DNA from: Alphaproteobacteria bacterium
GTDB lineage: Bacteria > Pseudomonadota > Alphaproteobacteria > Micropepsales > Micropepsaceae
DNA length: 64,000 nt
Direction of reading: 5' to 3'
Assembly: GCA_020852655.1 (NCBI GenBank)
Contig: JADZAI010000095.1
Span: 53,335 to 117,334, forward strand
The notes under the pieces were generated by a model. That model searched no databases. It saw only the letters and a program-made list of their open reading frames with translations, and was not told the origin of the DNA. A program made the position numbers and the translations under genes. How positions within the stretch are numbered: the first letter of the stretch is position 1; each line of letters begins with the position of its first letter. Shown piece after piece: positions 16,862-25,834 of the stretch.

Positions 16862-18262
16862 ATGACCCTACCCGCAATCGACCAGATTCTCGCCGACGAC
16901 GGACGCCCCGCAACGCCGATCCACGGCGTCACGACGGCGCAATGGGCGGCCTTCGCCGAGACGCAGGGCGCGCTGTTCCGCACATGGGCCGCCGCGCAGG
17001 ACTTCAAGGGCCAATCCGGCCGCCTATTGCTCGCCCCGGCCGAGGACGGCGCCATCGCCTTCGCCGTGCTGGGCCTCGGCAACGGCGACGACAAGCTGAT
17101 CTACGGGGCGGCGGCCGAAAAGCTGCCCGGGGGCACCTACAGGCTCTCGGCCGACCCCGGCGTTGCGCCCCATTTCGCGGCGCTCGGCTTTGCCCTCAGC
17201 GCCTATGCCTACACGACGTTCAAACCGTCCAAGGCGAACAAATCCCCGCCGATCCTTCTGGTGCCGGCGAGCGCCGTCCCGACGGCCAGGCGCCAGGCGC
17301 AAGGCGTCTGGCTCGCCCGCGACCTCGTCAACGCGCCCTCCAACGCGATGGGTCCGGCGGAGCTGGAAGCGGCGGCGCGCGGCGTGGCCCGCCTGCACGA
17401 TGCCGCCATCGAGGTCGTCGAAGGCGAGGCGCTGCTGGCGCGCAACTATCCCATGATCCACGCCGTCGGCCGTGCCTCGGTGCGCACGCCGCGCCTGATC
17501 GACCTGCGCTGGGGCGAGGAGGACGCGCCGAAGGTCACGCTGGTGGGCAAGGGCGTCTGCTTCGACTCGGGCGGCCTCGACCTCAAGAGCGCCGCCGGCA
17601 TGGCGCTGATGAAGAAGGATATGGGCGGCGCCGCGGCCATGCTGGGCCTCGCCCATATGATCATGGACGCGAAGCTCGCCATCCGCCTCCGCCTGCTCAT
17701 CCCGGCGGTGGAGAATGCCGTGTCCGGCGACGCCTATCGCCCCGGCGACGTGCTCAACAGCCGCAAAGGTCTCACCGTCGAGATCGGCAACACCGATGCG
17801 GAAGGTCGCCTCGTCCTCGCCGACGCGCTGGCCGATGCGGACGACGAGACGCCCGAAATCCTCGTCTGCATGGCGACTCTGACCGGCGCAGCGCGCACCG
17901 CGACGGGCTTCGAACTGCCACCCGTCTACACCGACGACGAAATCCTCGCCGGCGAACTCGTAGGCTATGCCCGGAAGGAGCAGGACCCTATGTGGCGCCT
18001 GCCGCTGTGGAAGGGCTATGAAAGCTGGATCGAAGGCAAAAATGCCGACCTGACGAATTCGCCCGACAGCTCTTATGCCGGATCGATCACCGCAGCCCTG
18101 TTCCTCAGGCGCTTCGTCACCAGCACCAGGGGCTTCGTCCATTTCGACGTCGCGGCCTGGACCGATCGCCCCAAGCCCGGAAAGCCGGCCGGTGGCGAGG
18201 CGCATTGCGTCCGTGCGCTCTTCGCGCTGCTGGAAAACCGTTTCGGTTCAAAAACGGCTTGA
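16862..18262 (+). CDS. leucyl aminopeptidase (M17 family)
   Basis: A 466-residue metallo-aminopeptidase. The C-terminal catalytic domain shows VGKGVCFDSGGLDLKSAAGM (catalytic Lys and metal Asp), KKDMGGAAAM, the family signature NTDAEGRLVLADALAD with metal-binding Asp and Glu, and TLTGAARTATG. The N-terminal third is the variable domain. It removes N-terminal residues from peptides in the cytosol as a hexamer. It is slightly shorter than PepA (about 500). It stands alone, divergent from the GST gene. Confidence 0.93.
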   Translation: MTLPAIDQILADDGRPATPIHGVTTAQWAAFAETQGALFRTWAAAQDFKGQSGRLLLAPAEDGAIAFAVLGLGNGDDKLIYGAAAEKLPGGTYRLSADPGVAPHFAALGFALSAYAYTTFKPSKANKSPPILLVPASAVPTARRQAQGVWLARDLVNAPSNAMGPAELEAAARGVARLHDAAIEVVEGEALLARNYPMIHAVGRASVRTPRLIDLRWGEEDAPKVTLVGKGVCFDSGGLDLKSAAGMALMKKDMGGAAAMLGLAHMIMDAKLAIRLRLLIPAVENAVSGDAYRPGDVLNSRKGLTVEIGNTDAEGRLVLADALADADDETPEILVCMATLTGAARTATGFELPPVYTDDEILAGELVGYARKEQDPMWRLPLWKGYESWIEGKNADLTNSPDSSYAGSITAALFLRRFVTSTRGFVHFDVAAWTDRPKPGKPAGGEAHCVRALFALLENRFGSKTA

Positions 18263-18319
18263 TCGCATAGCTGCGCCCCGCCAATTTGACGGCCGACACA
18301 AGGTTAAGCGCAACACACC

Positions 18320-18670
18320 ATGCCGCTTGAACTGAAGCCCCTGACCGCGCTCACGCTCTGGCGCGACGTGACGCTCGAATCCGTGCGGTCGGAACTGCCC
18401 GATCTCACCCAGCGCCAGCTGGCCATCCTGCTGCATGTCTATCTCATGCCGCCGCCGCATACGGTGCGCGGGCTCGCGGCGACGCTGAACGTGACCAAGC
18501 CGGCGATCACCCGCGCCCTCGATACGCTCGGCCGCACCGGACTGCTGAAGCGGCGGCGGGACGATGCCGATCGCCGCAACGTCCTCATCCAGCGTACCGT
18601 CAAGGGCTCGATTTTCCTCAGCGATTTCGGAGACCGGGTCACCGAGTCGGCCAAGAAGCTCGACAGTTGA
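18320..18670 (+). CDS. MarR-like winged-helix regulator
   Basis: A 116-residue, single-domain winged helix-turn-helix: LTQRQLAILLHVYLMPPPHTVRGLAATLNVTKPAITRALDTLGRTGLLKRRRDDADRRNVLIQRT, with the wing DDADRRNV typical of MarR proteins. It lacks most of the dimerisation helices, so it is short for MarR (about 140). The stop TGA overlaps the ATG of the NlpC/P60 gene (TGATG), so the two are translationally coupled and probably functionally linked. Confidence 0.85.
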   Translation: MPLELKPLTALTLWRDVTLESVRSELPDLTQRQLAILLHVYLMPPPHTVRGLAATLNVTKPAITRALDTLGRTGLLKRRRDDADRRNVLIQRTVKGSIFLSDFGDRVTESAKKLDS

Positions 18671-19521
18671 TGACCCTGCACGACCCGCGGTTGACCGCCG
18701 CGCGCGGCGACATCGCCGACCGCCGCCTCGAAGGCACCGTCGCGGCGAAGGTCTTCGTCGATGGGCGAACGCTGGCGTGCGTCGCCGGCAAGACCGCGAT
18801 CCGCCGCCGCCCTTCGGCGGACGCGCCGGTCGAAACCGAACTGCTCTATGGCGAAGCCTTCGCGGTCTTCGAAACGGCCGGCGGCTTCTGCTGGGGCCAG
18901 TCGGGCCATGACGGCTATGTCGGCTATGTCGAGGCAGGCGCGCTGGCCCGGCCGGGCGCCGCGCCGACCCATCGCGTCACCGCCAGCTCGACCTTCGTCT
19001 ATGCCGAGCCGAACCTGAAATCCCAGGTCCTGAAGACGCTGCCGTTCAACGCCAAGGTCGCGATCGGGCAGGGCGACTACGCCCCGATCCCGGGCGGCGG
19101 ATTCGTCTTCGCGCGGCATTTTGCGCCGCTCGGCGCGACGGCCGGCGACTGGGTGGCGGTCGCATCGCGCTTCGTGGGCACGCCCTATCTCTGGGGCGGC
19201 CGCACGCCGCTCGGCTATGACTGCTCCGGCCTCATCCAGTCCGCGCTGGAGGCCGCCGGTGTCGCCGTATTGCGCGACACCGACATGCAGGAGCGTTCGA
19301 TCGGAAACCCGATCGCCATCCCCGAGACGCTTCAGGGCCTGACGCGCGGCGACATGATCTTCTGGAAGGGCCATGTCGGCGTGATGCAGGACGCCGTTAC
19401 GCTGCTTCACGCCAACGCGCATCACATGACCGTCGCCGCCGAGCCGCTGCACAAGGCCGTCGTGCGCATCCTTGCGAAGGGCGCCGGTCCGATCACCTCG
19501 GTCAGGCGCCTGCCGTCCTAG
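18670..19521 (+). CDS. NlpC/P60 peptidoglycan hydrolase with SH3 domains
   Basis: A 283-residue protein. Two bacterial SH3-like segments (about 40-90 and 100-150) come before an NlpC/P60 papain-like domain. The catalytic Cys is in LGYDCSGLIQSALEAAGV, the His in FWKGHVGVMQD, and the third polar residue in LHANAHHM. This family cleaves D-gamma-glutamyl-diaminopimelate bonds in peptidoglycan stem peptides. No signal peptide is visible, so it may act on recycled muropeptides in the cytosol. It starts on the stop of the MarR-like gene and ends in a CTAG shared with the convergent DUF2336 gene. Confidence 0.9.
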   Translation: MTLHDPRLTAARGDIADRRLEGTVAAKVFVDGRTLACVAGKTAIRRRPSADAPVETELLYGEAFAVFETAGGFCWGQSGHDGYVGYVEAGALARPGAAPTHRVTASSTFVYAEPNLKSQVLKTLPFNAKVAIGQGDYAPIPGGGFVFARHFAPLGATAGDWVAVASRFVGTPYLWGGRTPLGYDCSGLIQSALEAAGVAVLRDTDMQERSIGNPIAIPETLQGLTRGDMIFWKGHVGVMQDAVTLLHANAHHMTVAAEPLHKAVVRILAKGAGPITSVRRLPS

Positions 19522-20786
19522 GCGCAGGATACGCCGAACAGTTCGAGATGCATCGCCATCTCCTCCGGCGACATGGGGTAGTTCGTCCCGCCGCGGGCCA
19601 GCAGGGTTTCCTGCGCCGTCAGCTTCAGCATGCCGGTCTGGATGGACATGGCGACGCGCATGCTGAGCCCCGCCCGCCAGGTCAGCGACGCAATGGCGCG
19701 GGCGCTTCGCGAATCGACAATGCGCTTGGCGACCTGAGCCGGGATGTCTGCCAGCGTCGCGAGGGACAGCACGACGACGTCGCGTTCGCCGTTCTCCGCC
19801 GCCGCCGCGACGAAGGCATCGTTCAGCGCGCCACGCGCGCGGGCATCGCGCACGCGCGCTTCGGGACTGTCGGCCGGCGAGACGGCGAGTCCGTTGGCGT
19901 CGATCGACTGCCGCACCCGCCGCTTCAGGTCGCTGGCGGTATCCTCGTCCAGGCCCTGGCGGCCTATGAGCCGCTCGATCAAAGCCGACGAAACGAACCC
20001 GGCAATGCGCTTGACCACGCGGGAGGAGAGATTCGGCCGCGACACGAGGGGTTCGTGCCAGGCCTCGATCTCGGCGGCGCGGGACAGAAGCGCTTCCATG
20101 GCCCGTTCGGTGATGTCGGCGCTGCCGTTGGCCAGCAGCGCGGCCGTCGCGGGGATATCGAGCGTGGCGATCACCGCATCGCACACGGCGGCGCTCAGAT
20201 TCTTGCGGCGGGCGACCGCCGTCAGCGAGTCCGATACGCGGGCCAGCGCCACGATCTCCATCAGGTCGGCGTCGGAGAGCAGGGTCGAGTATTCCAGGAT
20301 CGGCGTCGAGACGATGCTTTCGACGTCGCGCGCCAGGCGCAGGACCATCTTGTTGGAAACGGTGGCGCAGCATTTGATTTCTTCGGCCACGATCGCCCGG
20401 ACCCGCGGTACCTGATCGTCGGCCAGGCGCTCGAGCGTCTCGACCACGAGTTCGCGGACGCGCACGCTCTGTTCCTGCGGCAAATTCGGCATGAGGCGAG
20501 CGACCTTGCGTGCCAGGATCGCGCGCACATCCTCGTCCGAGTCCGTGCTGAGCAGCTTGTCGGCGAGGGCGGGCGTCGCACTGTTGCGCGCCACCCGCCG
20601 GCGTACCTCGGTGTCGGCATCCTCGGCGAGGTAGTAGAGAATCTCCGGTTCGACACCCGTCTTGTCGGCGAGGATGCGGCGCATCTCGACGGCATGCTTT
20701 TCCAGAACGTCCCGGGCCTGCTCGTAGCTCGGACGGTCCGGCAGGGCCTGTCGGCCGAGGAGCCGACCCAGCATGGATTTGAGCAT
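19518..20786 (-). CDS. DUF2336 domain protein
   Basis: A 422-residue, all-helical, HEAT-like cytosolic protein. The N-terminal third matches the alphaproteobacterial DUF2336 family (LYYLAEDADTEVRRRVARNSATPALADKLL, DEDVRAILARKVARLMP, LVVETLERLADDQVPRVRAIVAEEI). The C-terminal half has similar helical repeats (SSRVVKRIAGFVSSALIERLI). The function is unknown. GAGG lies eight bases before the ATG, and an exact TTAA-N7-TTAA box lies 40-54 bases upstream, suggesting cell-cycle control by CtrA. Confidence 0.85.
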   Translation of the reverse strand: MLKSMLGRLLGRQALPDRPSYEQARDVLEKHAVEMRRILADKTGVEPEILYYLAEDADTEVRRRVARNSATPALADKLLSTDSDEDVRAILARKVARLMPNLPQEQSVRVRELVVETLERLADDQVPRVRAIVAEEIKCCATVSNKMVLRLARDVESIVSTPILEYSTLLSDADLMEIVALARVSDSLTAVARRKNLSAAVCDAVIATLDIPATAALLANGSADITERAMEALLSRAAEIEAWHEPLVSRPNLSSRVVKRIAGFVSSALIERLIGRQGLDEDTASDLKRRVRQSIDANGLAVSPADSPEARVRDARARGALNDAFVAAAAENGERDVVVLSLATLADIPAQVAKRIVDSRSARAIASLTWRAGLSMRVAMSIQTGMLKLTAQETLLARGGTNYPMSPEEMAMHLELFGVSCA

Positions 20787-20825
20787 CGTAAGGCCTCTTT
20801 CGAACTGACCTTAGGAGAAGCGCTG

Positions 20826-20840
20826 TTAAAGGCGGTTTAA
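20826..20840. promoter_or_regulatory. exact CtrA-type box (TTAA-N7-TTAA) upstream of the DUF2336 gene
   Basis: TTAA, AGGCGGT, TTAA at a promoter-like distance from the DUF2336 start (20786, minus strand). dapD starts 93 bases away on the other side, so either gene could be the target; the distance favours DUF2336. Confidence 0.6.
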
Positions 20841-20932
20841 GTCTGCTATCCGCCCGCGCCCGCTCCGCCCTTGAATTCAGCGGCGGCGCGGCCGGATTGT
20901 TCCCTGACTGGCTGCTTCCCGGAGAGACACCC

Positions 20933-21763
20933 ATGACCGACGCATCCCTGCGCGACACCATCGACGCCGCGTGGGACGCGCGCGACACGCTTTCGGCCGC
21001 GACCAAGGGTGCCGTGCGCGACGCCGTCGACACCGCGCTGGCGCGGCTCGACAGCGGCGAATTGCGCGTCGCCGAGAAGCTGAAGGGCGAGTGGCTGGTC
21101 CATCAGTGGCTGAAGAAGGCGGTGCTGCTGTCGTTTCGCCTGAACGACATGGGCCTCATCGCCGGCGCCCCCGGCGAGAACGCCAATTGGTGGGACAAGG
21201 TCCCCTCGAAATTCGAAGGCTGGACGGAAGCCAATTTCCGCAGCGCCGGCTTCCGCGCGGTGCCGGGCGCCGTCGTCCGCCGCTCGGCCTTCGTCGCCAA
21301 GGGCGCCGTGCTGATGCCAAGCTTCGTGAATGTCGGCGCCCATGTCGGGGAAGGCACCATGGTCGACACCTGGGCGACCGTCGGCTCCTGCGCCCAGATC
21401 GGCAGGAACGTGCATATCTCGGGCGGCGCCGGCATCGGCGGCGTGCTGGAGCCGCTCCAGGCGAACCCGGTCATCATAGAAGACAATTGCTTCATCGGCG
21501 CCCGTTCGGAAGTCGCCGAGGGCGTCATCGTCGGCGAGGGTTCGGTGCTCTCGATGGGCGTCTTCCTCGGCCAGTCCACAAAGATCGTCGACCGCGCCTC
21601 GGGCGAGATGTTCTACGGCCGCGTCCCGCCCTATTCGGTCGTGGTGCCCGGAACGCTCGGCGGCGGCGCCGGCAGCCCGGCCCTCGCCTGTGCGGTCATC
21701 GTCAAGACCGTGGACGAACGCACCCGCTCCAAGACGAGCATCAACGAGCTGCTTCGGGATTAG
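20933..21763 (+). CDS. dapD: 2,3,4,5-tetrahydropyridine-2,6-dicarboxylate N-succinyltransferase
   Basis: A 276-residue enzyme of lysine/diaminopimelate synthesis that transfers succinyl from succinyl-CoA to tetrahydrodipicolinate. The left-handed beta-helix hexapeptide repeats are plain ([33 protein letters not shown]), as are [20 protein letters not shown] and [13 protein letters not shown]. The start MTDASLRDT at 20933 has GGAGAG upstream; an ATG at 20897 lacks one. In many alphaproteobacteria it neighbours dapE; here a toxin-antitoxin pair and an ABM gene lie between them. Confidence 0.96.
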   Translation: MTDASLRDTIDAAWDARDTLSAATKGAVRDAVDTALARLDSGELRVAEKLKGEWLVHQWLKKAVLLSFRLNDMGLIAGAPGENANWWDKVPSKFEGWTEANFRSAGFRAVPGAVVRRSAFVAKGAVLMPSFVNVGAHVGEGTMVDTWATVGSCAQIGRNVHISGGAGIGGVLEPLQANPVIIEDNCFIGARSEVAEGVIVGEGSVLSMGVFLGQSTKIVDRASGEMFYGRVPPYSVVVPGTLGGGAGSPALACAVIVKTVDERTRSKTSINELLRD

Positions 21764-22167
21764 GCGGGCAGAAGCTCGATGCCTTCCGCCTTGGCGGCCT
21801 TGCGCAGGTCGCCATCCAGCGTCGCGAGCGGAAGGCCCTTGCGCAGGGCCAGCTCCAGATAGGCGGCGTCGTAGATCGTCAGCCGGTGCTTGTCGGCTAG
21901 GGCAACCAGCGTCGTGAATGCGAGTGCCGACCCCTCGGGGTCGACCTGGAGATTGAGATCTTCGAACGCTGCCAGAGCGGTTTTGCGCTGCGCTTCGGTC
22001 ATGCGCTTCCGCCGGACGCTTACAGTCAGCGCGTTGGAGACTTCCAGGCGCCAATGCGCTGCGACAAAGCCGCCGCGCGCGCCGATGGTCGCGCGATCGG
22101 CGTCATTGACGCTTCCGGGTTCGATCGCCAGTGCGACCGCGATGGAGGCGTCAACGATGAGTGTCAT
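21760..22167 (-). CDS. VapC-type PIN-domain ribonuclease toxin
   Basis: A 135-residue PIN domain. The acidic catalytic set is visible: Asp6 ([11 protein letters not shown]), Glu42 (WRLEVSNAL), Asp100 ([11 protein letters not shown]) and Asp118/Asp120 ([12 protein letters not shown]). VapC toxins cut tRNA or rRNA when the antitoxin is lost. It starts three bases after the Phd/YefM-like antitoxin stop, the standard order. Its stop overlaps the convergent dapD stop in the four bases TTAG. The target RNA is unknown. Confidence 0.92.
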   Translation of the reverse strand: MTLIVDASIAVALAIEPGSVNDADRATIGARGGFVAAHWRLEVSNALTVSVRRKRMTEAQRKTALAAFEDLNLQVDPEGSALAFTTLVALADKHRLTIYDAAYLELALRKGLPLATLDGDLRKAAKAEGIELLPA

Positions 22168-22170
22168 GCG

Positions 22171-22419
22171 TCAGCGGCGGCCTTCGTCGCGATAGGCCTT
22201 CCACTCCGCCCAGTCGAATTTTATGCCGATCTCCTTGGCATTCGCCCGGAGCCGCTCCAGCGCCGCCAACGCCTTGGCGACGTCGCGGCCCTGCTTCGGG
22301 GCGACGATGCGCGCGACGACATGGCCGTATTTGGTCACTTCGATTTCCTCGCCGGCGTTGGCGCGGTCGATCAGTTCGGCAAACCGGTTCTTCGCCTCGG
22401 CGGCGGCGATCTTCGTCAT
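22171..22419 (-). CDS. Phd/YefM-family antitoxin
   Basis: An 82-residue antitoxin. The N-terminal Phd/YefM fold (AAAEAKNRFAELIDRANAGEEIEVTKYGHVVARIV) binds DNA. The acidic/basic C-terminal half (IKFDWAEWKAYRDEGRR) should wrap and neutralise the PIN toxin. Such antitoxins repress their own promoter; a perfect palindrome just upstream is the likely operator. Confidence 0.9.
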   Translation of the reverse strand: MTKIAAAEAKNRFAELIDRANAGEEIEVTKYGHVVARIVAPKQGRDVAKALAALERLRANAKEIGIKFDWAEWKAYRDEGRR

Positions 22420-22430
22420 GGCATCACCAA

Positions 22431-22444
22431 ATGTTGGCCAACAT
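22431..22444. promoter_or_regulatory. palindromic operator of the toxin-antitoxin pair
   Basis: ATGTTGGCCAACAT is a perfect 14-bp inverted repeat 12 bases before the antitoxin ATG, followed a few bases away by a half-site-like TAACAT. Its position and symmetry fit autoregulation by the dimeric Phd-type antitoxin. Confidence 0.65.
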
Positions 22445-22475
22445 CAAGCTAACATAGGTACGGATCGGCGGAAAG

Positions 22476-22778
22476 TCAGGGATTCGGCGTAACGCCGGCA
22501 ACGTCGTAGATCGCCAGACGGCGGTCGTGCATACCGATGACGGCGTGGGCCTTGCGCCATTCGGCCATGTGGGCGGTCTGGCGGTGGTAGTCGAGCGCCG
22601 CCCGGTCCTTCCAGACTTCGAAGACATGCACCACATCCGGTTCGACCGGGTCGTGCCCGAAGGAATAGGCGACGCAGCCCGGTTCGCTGCGGGAGCCCGC
22701 CACGATGGCGGCGATCGGTGCCTTGGCGTCTTCGAGCTTGTCGGCGTTCAGGCGGAACGAACCGGCCAGGATGATCAT
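22476..22778 (-). CDS. antibiotic biosynthesis monooxygenase (ABM) family protein
   Basis: A 100-residue protein with the ferredoxin-like ABM fold pattern: [43 protein letters not shown] and [17 protein letters not shown] proteins are small dimeric monooxygenases or isomerases such as YgiN and quinol oxygenases. The start is set by GGGAG about 8 bases before the ATG at 22778; the frame stays open for more than 2 kb upstream, antisense to dapE and murI, which I treat as non-coding. The substrate is unknown. Confidence 0.85.
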   Translation of the reverse strand: MIILAGSFRLNADKLEDAKAPIAAIVAGSRSEPGCVAYSFGHDPVEPDVVHVFEVWKDRAALDYHRQTAHMAEWRKAHAVIGMHDRRLAIYDVAGVTPNP

Positions 22779-22850
22779 GTGCTGCTCCCTCGTAGGGCCC
22801 GCACCATCGTGTTGACCGCTTCCGGCCGCAACTCTAAACCGCCGGGCACC

Positions 22851-24029
22851 ATGGAACGGCCGAACGCCCCGATCGACGCCGTCGCGCTGGCCCGCGATCT
22901 CATCCGCTGCCCCAGCGTGACACCCGCCGACGCCGGGGCGCTCGGCGTGCTGGAGGACGTGCTTGCCGGCCGCGGCTTTGCCTGCGAGCGGATGGCCTTT
23001 TCCGCCGAGGGCACGCCCGACATCGACAATCTCTACGCCCGCTTCGGCTCGTCCGGCCGCAATCTCTGTTTCGCCGGCCACTCCGATGTCGTGCCGCCCG
23101 GCGATCACGCCGGCTGGAGCGTCGATCCGTTCGAGGCGCGGATCGAGAACGGCCTCCTCATCGGCCGCGGGGCCAACGACATGAAGAGCGCCATCGCCGC
23201 CTTCGTCGCGGCTGCTACCGATTTCGCACCGCGGCTGGAGGGCAAAGGCTCGATCAGCCTGCTGATCACCGGCGACGAGGAAGGGCCGTCGATCAACGGC
23301 ACGATCAAGATGCTCGGCCGCCTGAGCGAGCGCGGCGAGGTCATCGACCATTGCGTCGTCGGTGAGCCGACGAGCCAGCGCAAGGTGGGCGACACGCTGA
23401 AGATCGGCCGCCGCGGCTCGTGCACGGGCTATCTCCGCGTGCTCGGGGCGCAGGGCCACGTCGCCTATCCGCACCGCGCCGACAACCCCATTCCCAAGCT
23501 GGTCGCCATCCTCTCGGCGCTCACGATGCGCAAGCTCGATACGGGCACGGACCATTTCGAGCCGTCCAATCTGGAAGTGACGACGGTCGATGTCGGCAAC
23601 CCGGCGACCAATGTCATTCCCGCCGCGGCGCGCGCGGTCTTCAACATCCGCCACAACGACCTCCAGGATGCGCCGGGCCTCGAACGCTGGGTCCGGTCGG
23701 TGTGCGACGCCGTCGTTGCGGCGCAGGGCGGCACCTATGAGCTGGAGTGGGTGGTCGGCGGCGACTGCTTCATCACCGAGCCCGGCAGCTTCACCGGCCT
23801 GCTGTCGGCCGCAGTCGCGGACGTCACCGGACAGGCGCCGGAATTCTCCACCGGCGGCGGCACCTCCGACGCGCGCTTCATCAAAAACCACTGCCCGGTG
23901 GCCGAACTCGGCCTCGTTGGCGAGACGATGCACAAGGCGGACGAGCGCGTGCCGGTCGCCGACATCGCGGCACTTCAGGCGATCTACAGCCGGGTGCTCG
24001 AACGCTATTTCGCCGCGGACGGGGCGTAG
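22851..24029 (+). CDS. dapE: succinyl-diaminopimelate desuccinylase
   Basis: A 392-residue M20 metallohydrolase of the lysine/DAP pathway. Metal and catalytic residues are in [14 protein letters not shown] (His, Asp), [14 protein letters not shown] (Asp bridging both metals), [15 protein letters not shown] (Glu-Glu) and [32 protein letters not shown] marks the dimerisation domain. The length matches DapE (about 380). The ATG at 22851 begins the conserved region; an open frame extends upstream but overlaps the ABM gene antisense. It is followed 9 bases later by murI; both serve peptidoglycan precursor synthesis. Confidence 0.95.
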   Translation: MERPNAPIDAVALARDLIRCPSVTPADAGALGVLEDVLAGRGFACERMAFSAEGTPDIDNLYARFGSSGRNLCFAGHSDVVPPGDHAGWSVDPFEARIENGLLIGRGANDMKSAIAAFVAAATDFAPRLEGKGSISLLITGDEEGPSINGTIKMLGRLSERGEVIDHCVVGEPTSQRKVGDTLKIGRRGSCTGYLRVLGAQGHVAYPHRADNPIPKLVAILSALTMRKLDTGTDHFEPSNLEVTTVDVGNPATNVIPAAARAVFNIRHNDLQDAPGLERWVRSVCDAVVAAQGGTYELEWVVGGDCFITEPGSFTGLLSAAVADVTGQAPEFSTGGGTSDARFIKNHCPVAELGLVGETMHKADERVPVADIAALQAIYSRVLERYFAADGA

Positions 24030-24038
24030 CGGGCGCGC

Positions 24039-24890
24039 ATGAGCATCGGCGTCTTCGACTCCGGCGTCGGCGGCCTGACCGTGCATCACGCACTGGTCGA
24101 CCGGCTGCCCTCGGCCGACTTCATCTATCTCGCCGACCAGGCGAATACGCCCTATGGGGGGCGGCCGGGACCCGAGATCGTCGATCTCACCCGCAAGGGC
24201 TGCGAGCGCCTGTTCGATGCCGGCGCCAGCCTCGTCATCCTCGCCTGCAACACGGCTTCGGCGATCGCCCTGCGCCGGCTCCAGCAGACATGGCTGCCGG
24301 GCCATCGCCGCGCGCTCGGCCGGCCGGTGAACGTGCTCGGCATCATCGTGCCGACGATCGAGGCGGCGACAGGCCTGCCCTGGCAGCACGAGGTCGAGCG
24401 CAAGCCCGGGAAGATCGAGCAACTGGATGTGCTCGGCATCTTCTGCACGCCCGCGACCGCCAATAGCCGCGTCTACGAGATCGAGATCGACAAGCGCCGC
24501 GACGACGTTGCCGTCTTCAGCGAGCCTTGCCCGACCCTGGCGGGGCTTATCGAGCGCGGCGCCGGGGCGGTCGAGCTTGCGACGGTGGTCGAGAAGCATG
24601 TGGATGCCTTGCGGGCGCGCCTGGGGCGCCATCCGGACCGGGCGATCCTCGGCTGCACCCATTACGAGATCGTCGCCGACATGTTCCGCGCCGCGCTTCC
24701 GCCGGGGACACCGCTCATCCACCAGCCCCGCGCGACGGCCGATGCGATCGAGGCCTATCTGGCGAAGCATCCGGAATACGAGCCGGGGCGGGACGGCACA
24801 CGCCGGTTCCTGACCACCGGCACACCAGGACCCCAGCACGGCCTCGTCGAGGCCTTCTGGGGTGCTCCGCTCGGGTTCGACGCGGCCTGA
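24039..24890 (+). CDS. murI: glutamate racemase
   Basis: A 283-residue cofactor-independent racemase supplying D-glutamate for peptidoglycan. Signatures: VFDSGVGGLTVHHAL with the Asp, catalytic Cys in LVILACNTASAIALRRL and the second Cys in AILGCTHYEIV. The usual YGSKS loop is replaced by YGGRPGPE. It forms a two-gene unit with dapE. It lies next to the proposed left breakpoint of the trpA-truA inversion. Confidence 0.93.
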   Translation: MSIGVFDSGVGGLTVHHALVDRLPSADFIYLADQANTPYGGRPGPEIVDLTRKGCERLFDAGASLVILACNTASAIALRRLQQTWLPGHRRALGRPVNVLGIIVPTIEAATGLPWQHEVERKPGKIEQLDVLGIFCTPATANSRVYEIEIDKRRDDVAVFSEPCPTLAGLIERGAGAVELATVVEKHVDALRARLGRHPDRAILGCTHYEIVADMFRAALPPGTPLIHQPRATADAIEAYLAKHPEYEPGRDGTRRFLTTGTPGPQHGLVEAFWGAPLGFDAA

Positions 24891-24999
24891 TTCAGGCGGC
24901 CGTTCGGGCCGGGATGGACGTCTTGGACTTGAGCGAAGCAGGTGCGTCCCTTACCAGAGGACGCCATTTGGCCAGAGGGGCGAGCGGGTAGCGGCAGAT

Positions 25000-25830
25000 A
25001 TGTCTCGGATTTCCAAGCGATTTGCCGCACTGCGGGATGCCGGCCGGGCGGCGTTCATTCCGTATATCTCCGCCGGCGATCCCGACGCGGAGACGTCGGC
25101 GGCGATCCTGGCCGGCCTGCCGGGTGCGGGCGCCGACCTGATCGAACTCGGCATGCCGTTCACCGATCCGATGGCGGACGGACCGGCGGTGCAGGCGGCG
25201 GGCCTGCGGGCGCTGAAGGCCGGCGGCTCGATGACGATGACCTTCGATCTCGTGCGCGGTTTCCGGGCGAAGGACGACGAGACGCCTATCGTGCTGATGG
25301 GCTATTGCAACCCGGTCCACGCCTATGGCGCCGCGGCCTTCGCGCGCGATGCCGCGGCCGCCGGCGCCGACGGCGCGATCATCGTCGATTTGCCACCGGA
25401 GGAGTCGGAGGAGTTCGGGCCTTCGTTGAAGCAGGCGGGCATCGACCTGATCCGCCTGTCCACGCCGACGACGAGCAATGCGCGTCTGCCGGCCGTGCTG
25501 CACGGGGCGAGCGGGTTTCTTTACTATGTCTCGATCGCCGGAGTGACCGGCACGAAGGATTTCAACCTCGACGACGTCGAGCGCGAGGTCGGGCGCATCA
25601 AGCGGCAGACCGAGCTGCCGGTCGGCGTCGGGTTCGGCATCAAGACGCGGGAGCAGGCGGCCTCCATCGCGCGCTTTGCCGACGCGGCCGTGGTCGGCTC
25701 GGCGATCGTCGCCAGCATCGGCGACCACCTGACGCCCGAAGGAAAGGGTGCGCCGGATTGTGCCAGGCATGTGCTAGACTTGGTGTCCGACCTGAGCGCC
25801 GGCGTGCGGGGTGCGCGCAAGCAAGGATAG
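25000..25830 (+). CDS. trpA: tryptophan synthase alpha chain
   Basis: A 276-residue TIM-barrel that cleaves indole-3-glycerol phosphate. The catalytic Glu and Asp are in [17 protein letters not shown], with the phosphate-binding motifs near [11 protein letters not shown] and [10 protein letters not shown]. The start [15 protein letters not shown] at 25000 gives the usual length; an upstream ATG at 24862 overlaps murI. It is followed by accD and folC, the standard alphaproteobacterial order, but trpB and trpF lie about 9 kb away on the other strand. The active complex needs TrpB from there. Confidence 0.96.
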   Translation: MSRISKRFAALRDAGRAAFIPYISAGDPDAETSAAILAGLPGAGADLIELGMPFTDPMADGPAVQAAGLRALKAGGSMTMTFDLVRGFRAKDDETPIVLMGYCNPVHAYGAAAFARDAAAAGADGAIIVDLPPEESEEFGPSLKQAGIDLIRLSTPTTSNARLPAVLHGASGFLYYVSIAGVTGTKDFNLDDVEREVGRIKRQTELPVGVGFGIKTREQAASIARFADAAVVGSAIVASIGDHLTPEGKGAPDCARHVLDLVSDLSAGVRGARKQG

Positions 25831-25834
25831 CCGC

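Noticed and set aside
18439..21033. 864-codon minus-strand open frame across NlpC/P60 and DUF2336 region
   Set aside because: It covers the DUF2336 gene out of frame and the other genes in antisense; no recognisable domain.
22779..24839. Upstream extension of the ABM gene frame across dapE and murI (787 codons in total)
   Set aside because: Only the last 100 codons carry a domain and a ribosome site; the rest is antisense to dapE and murI.
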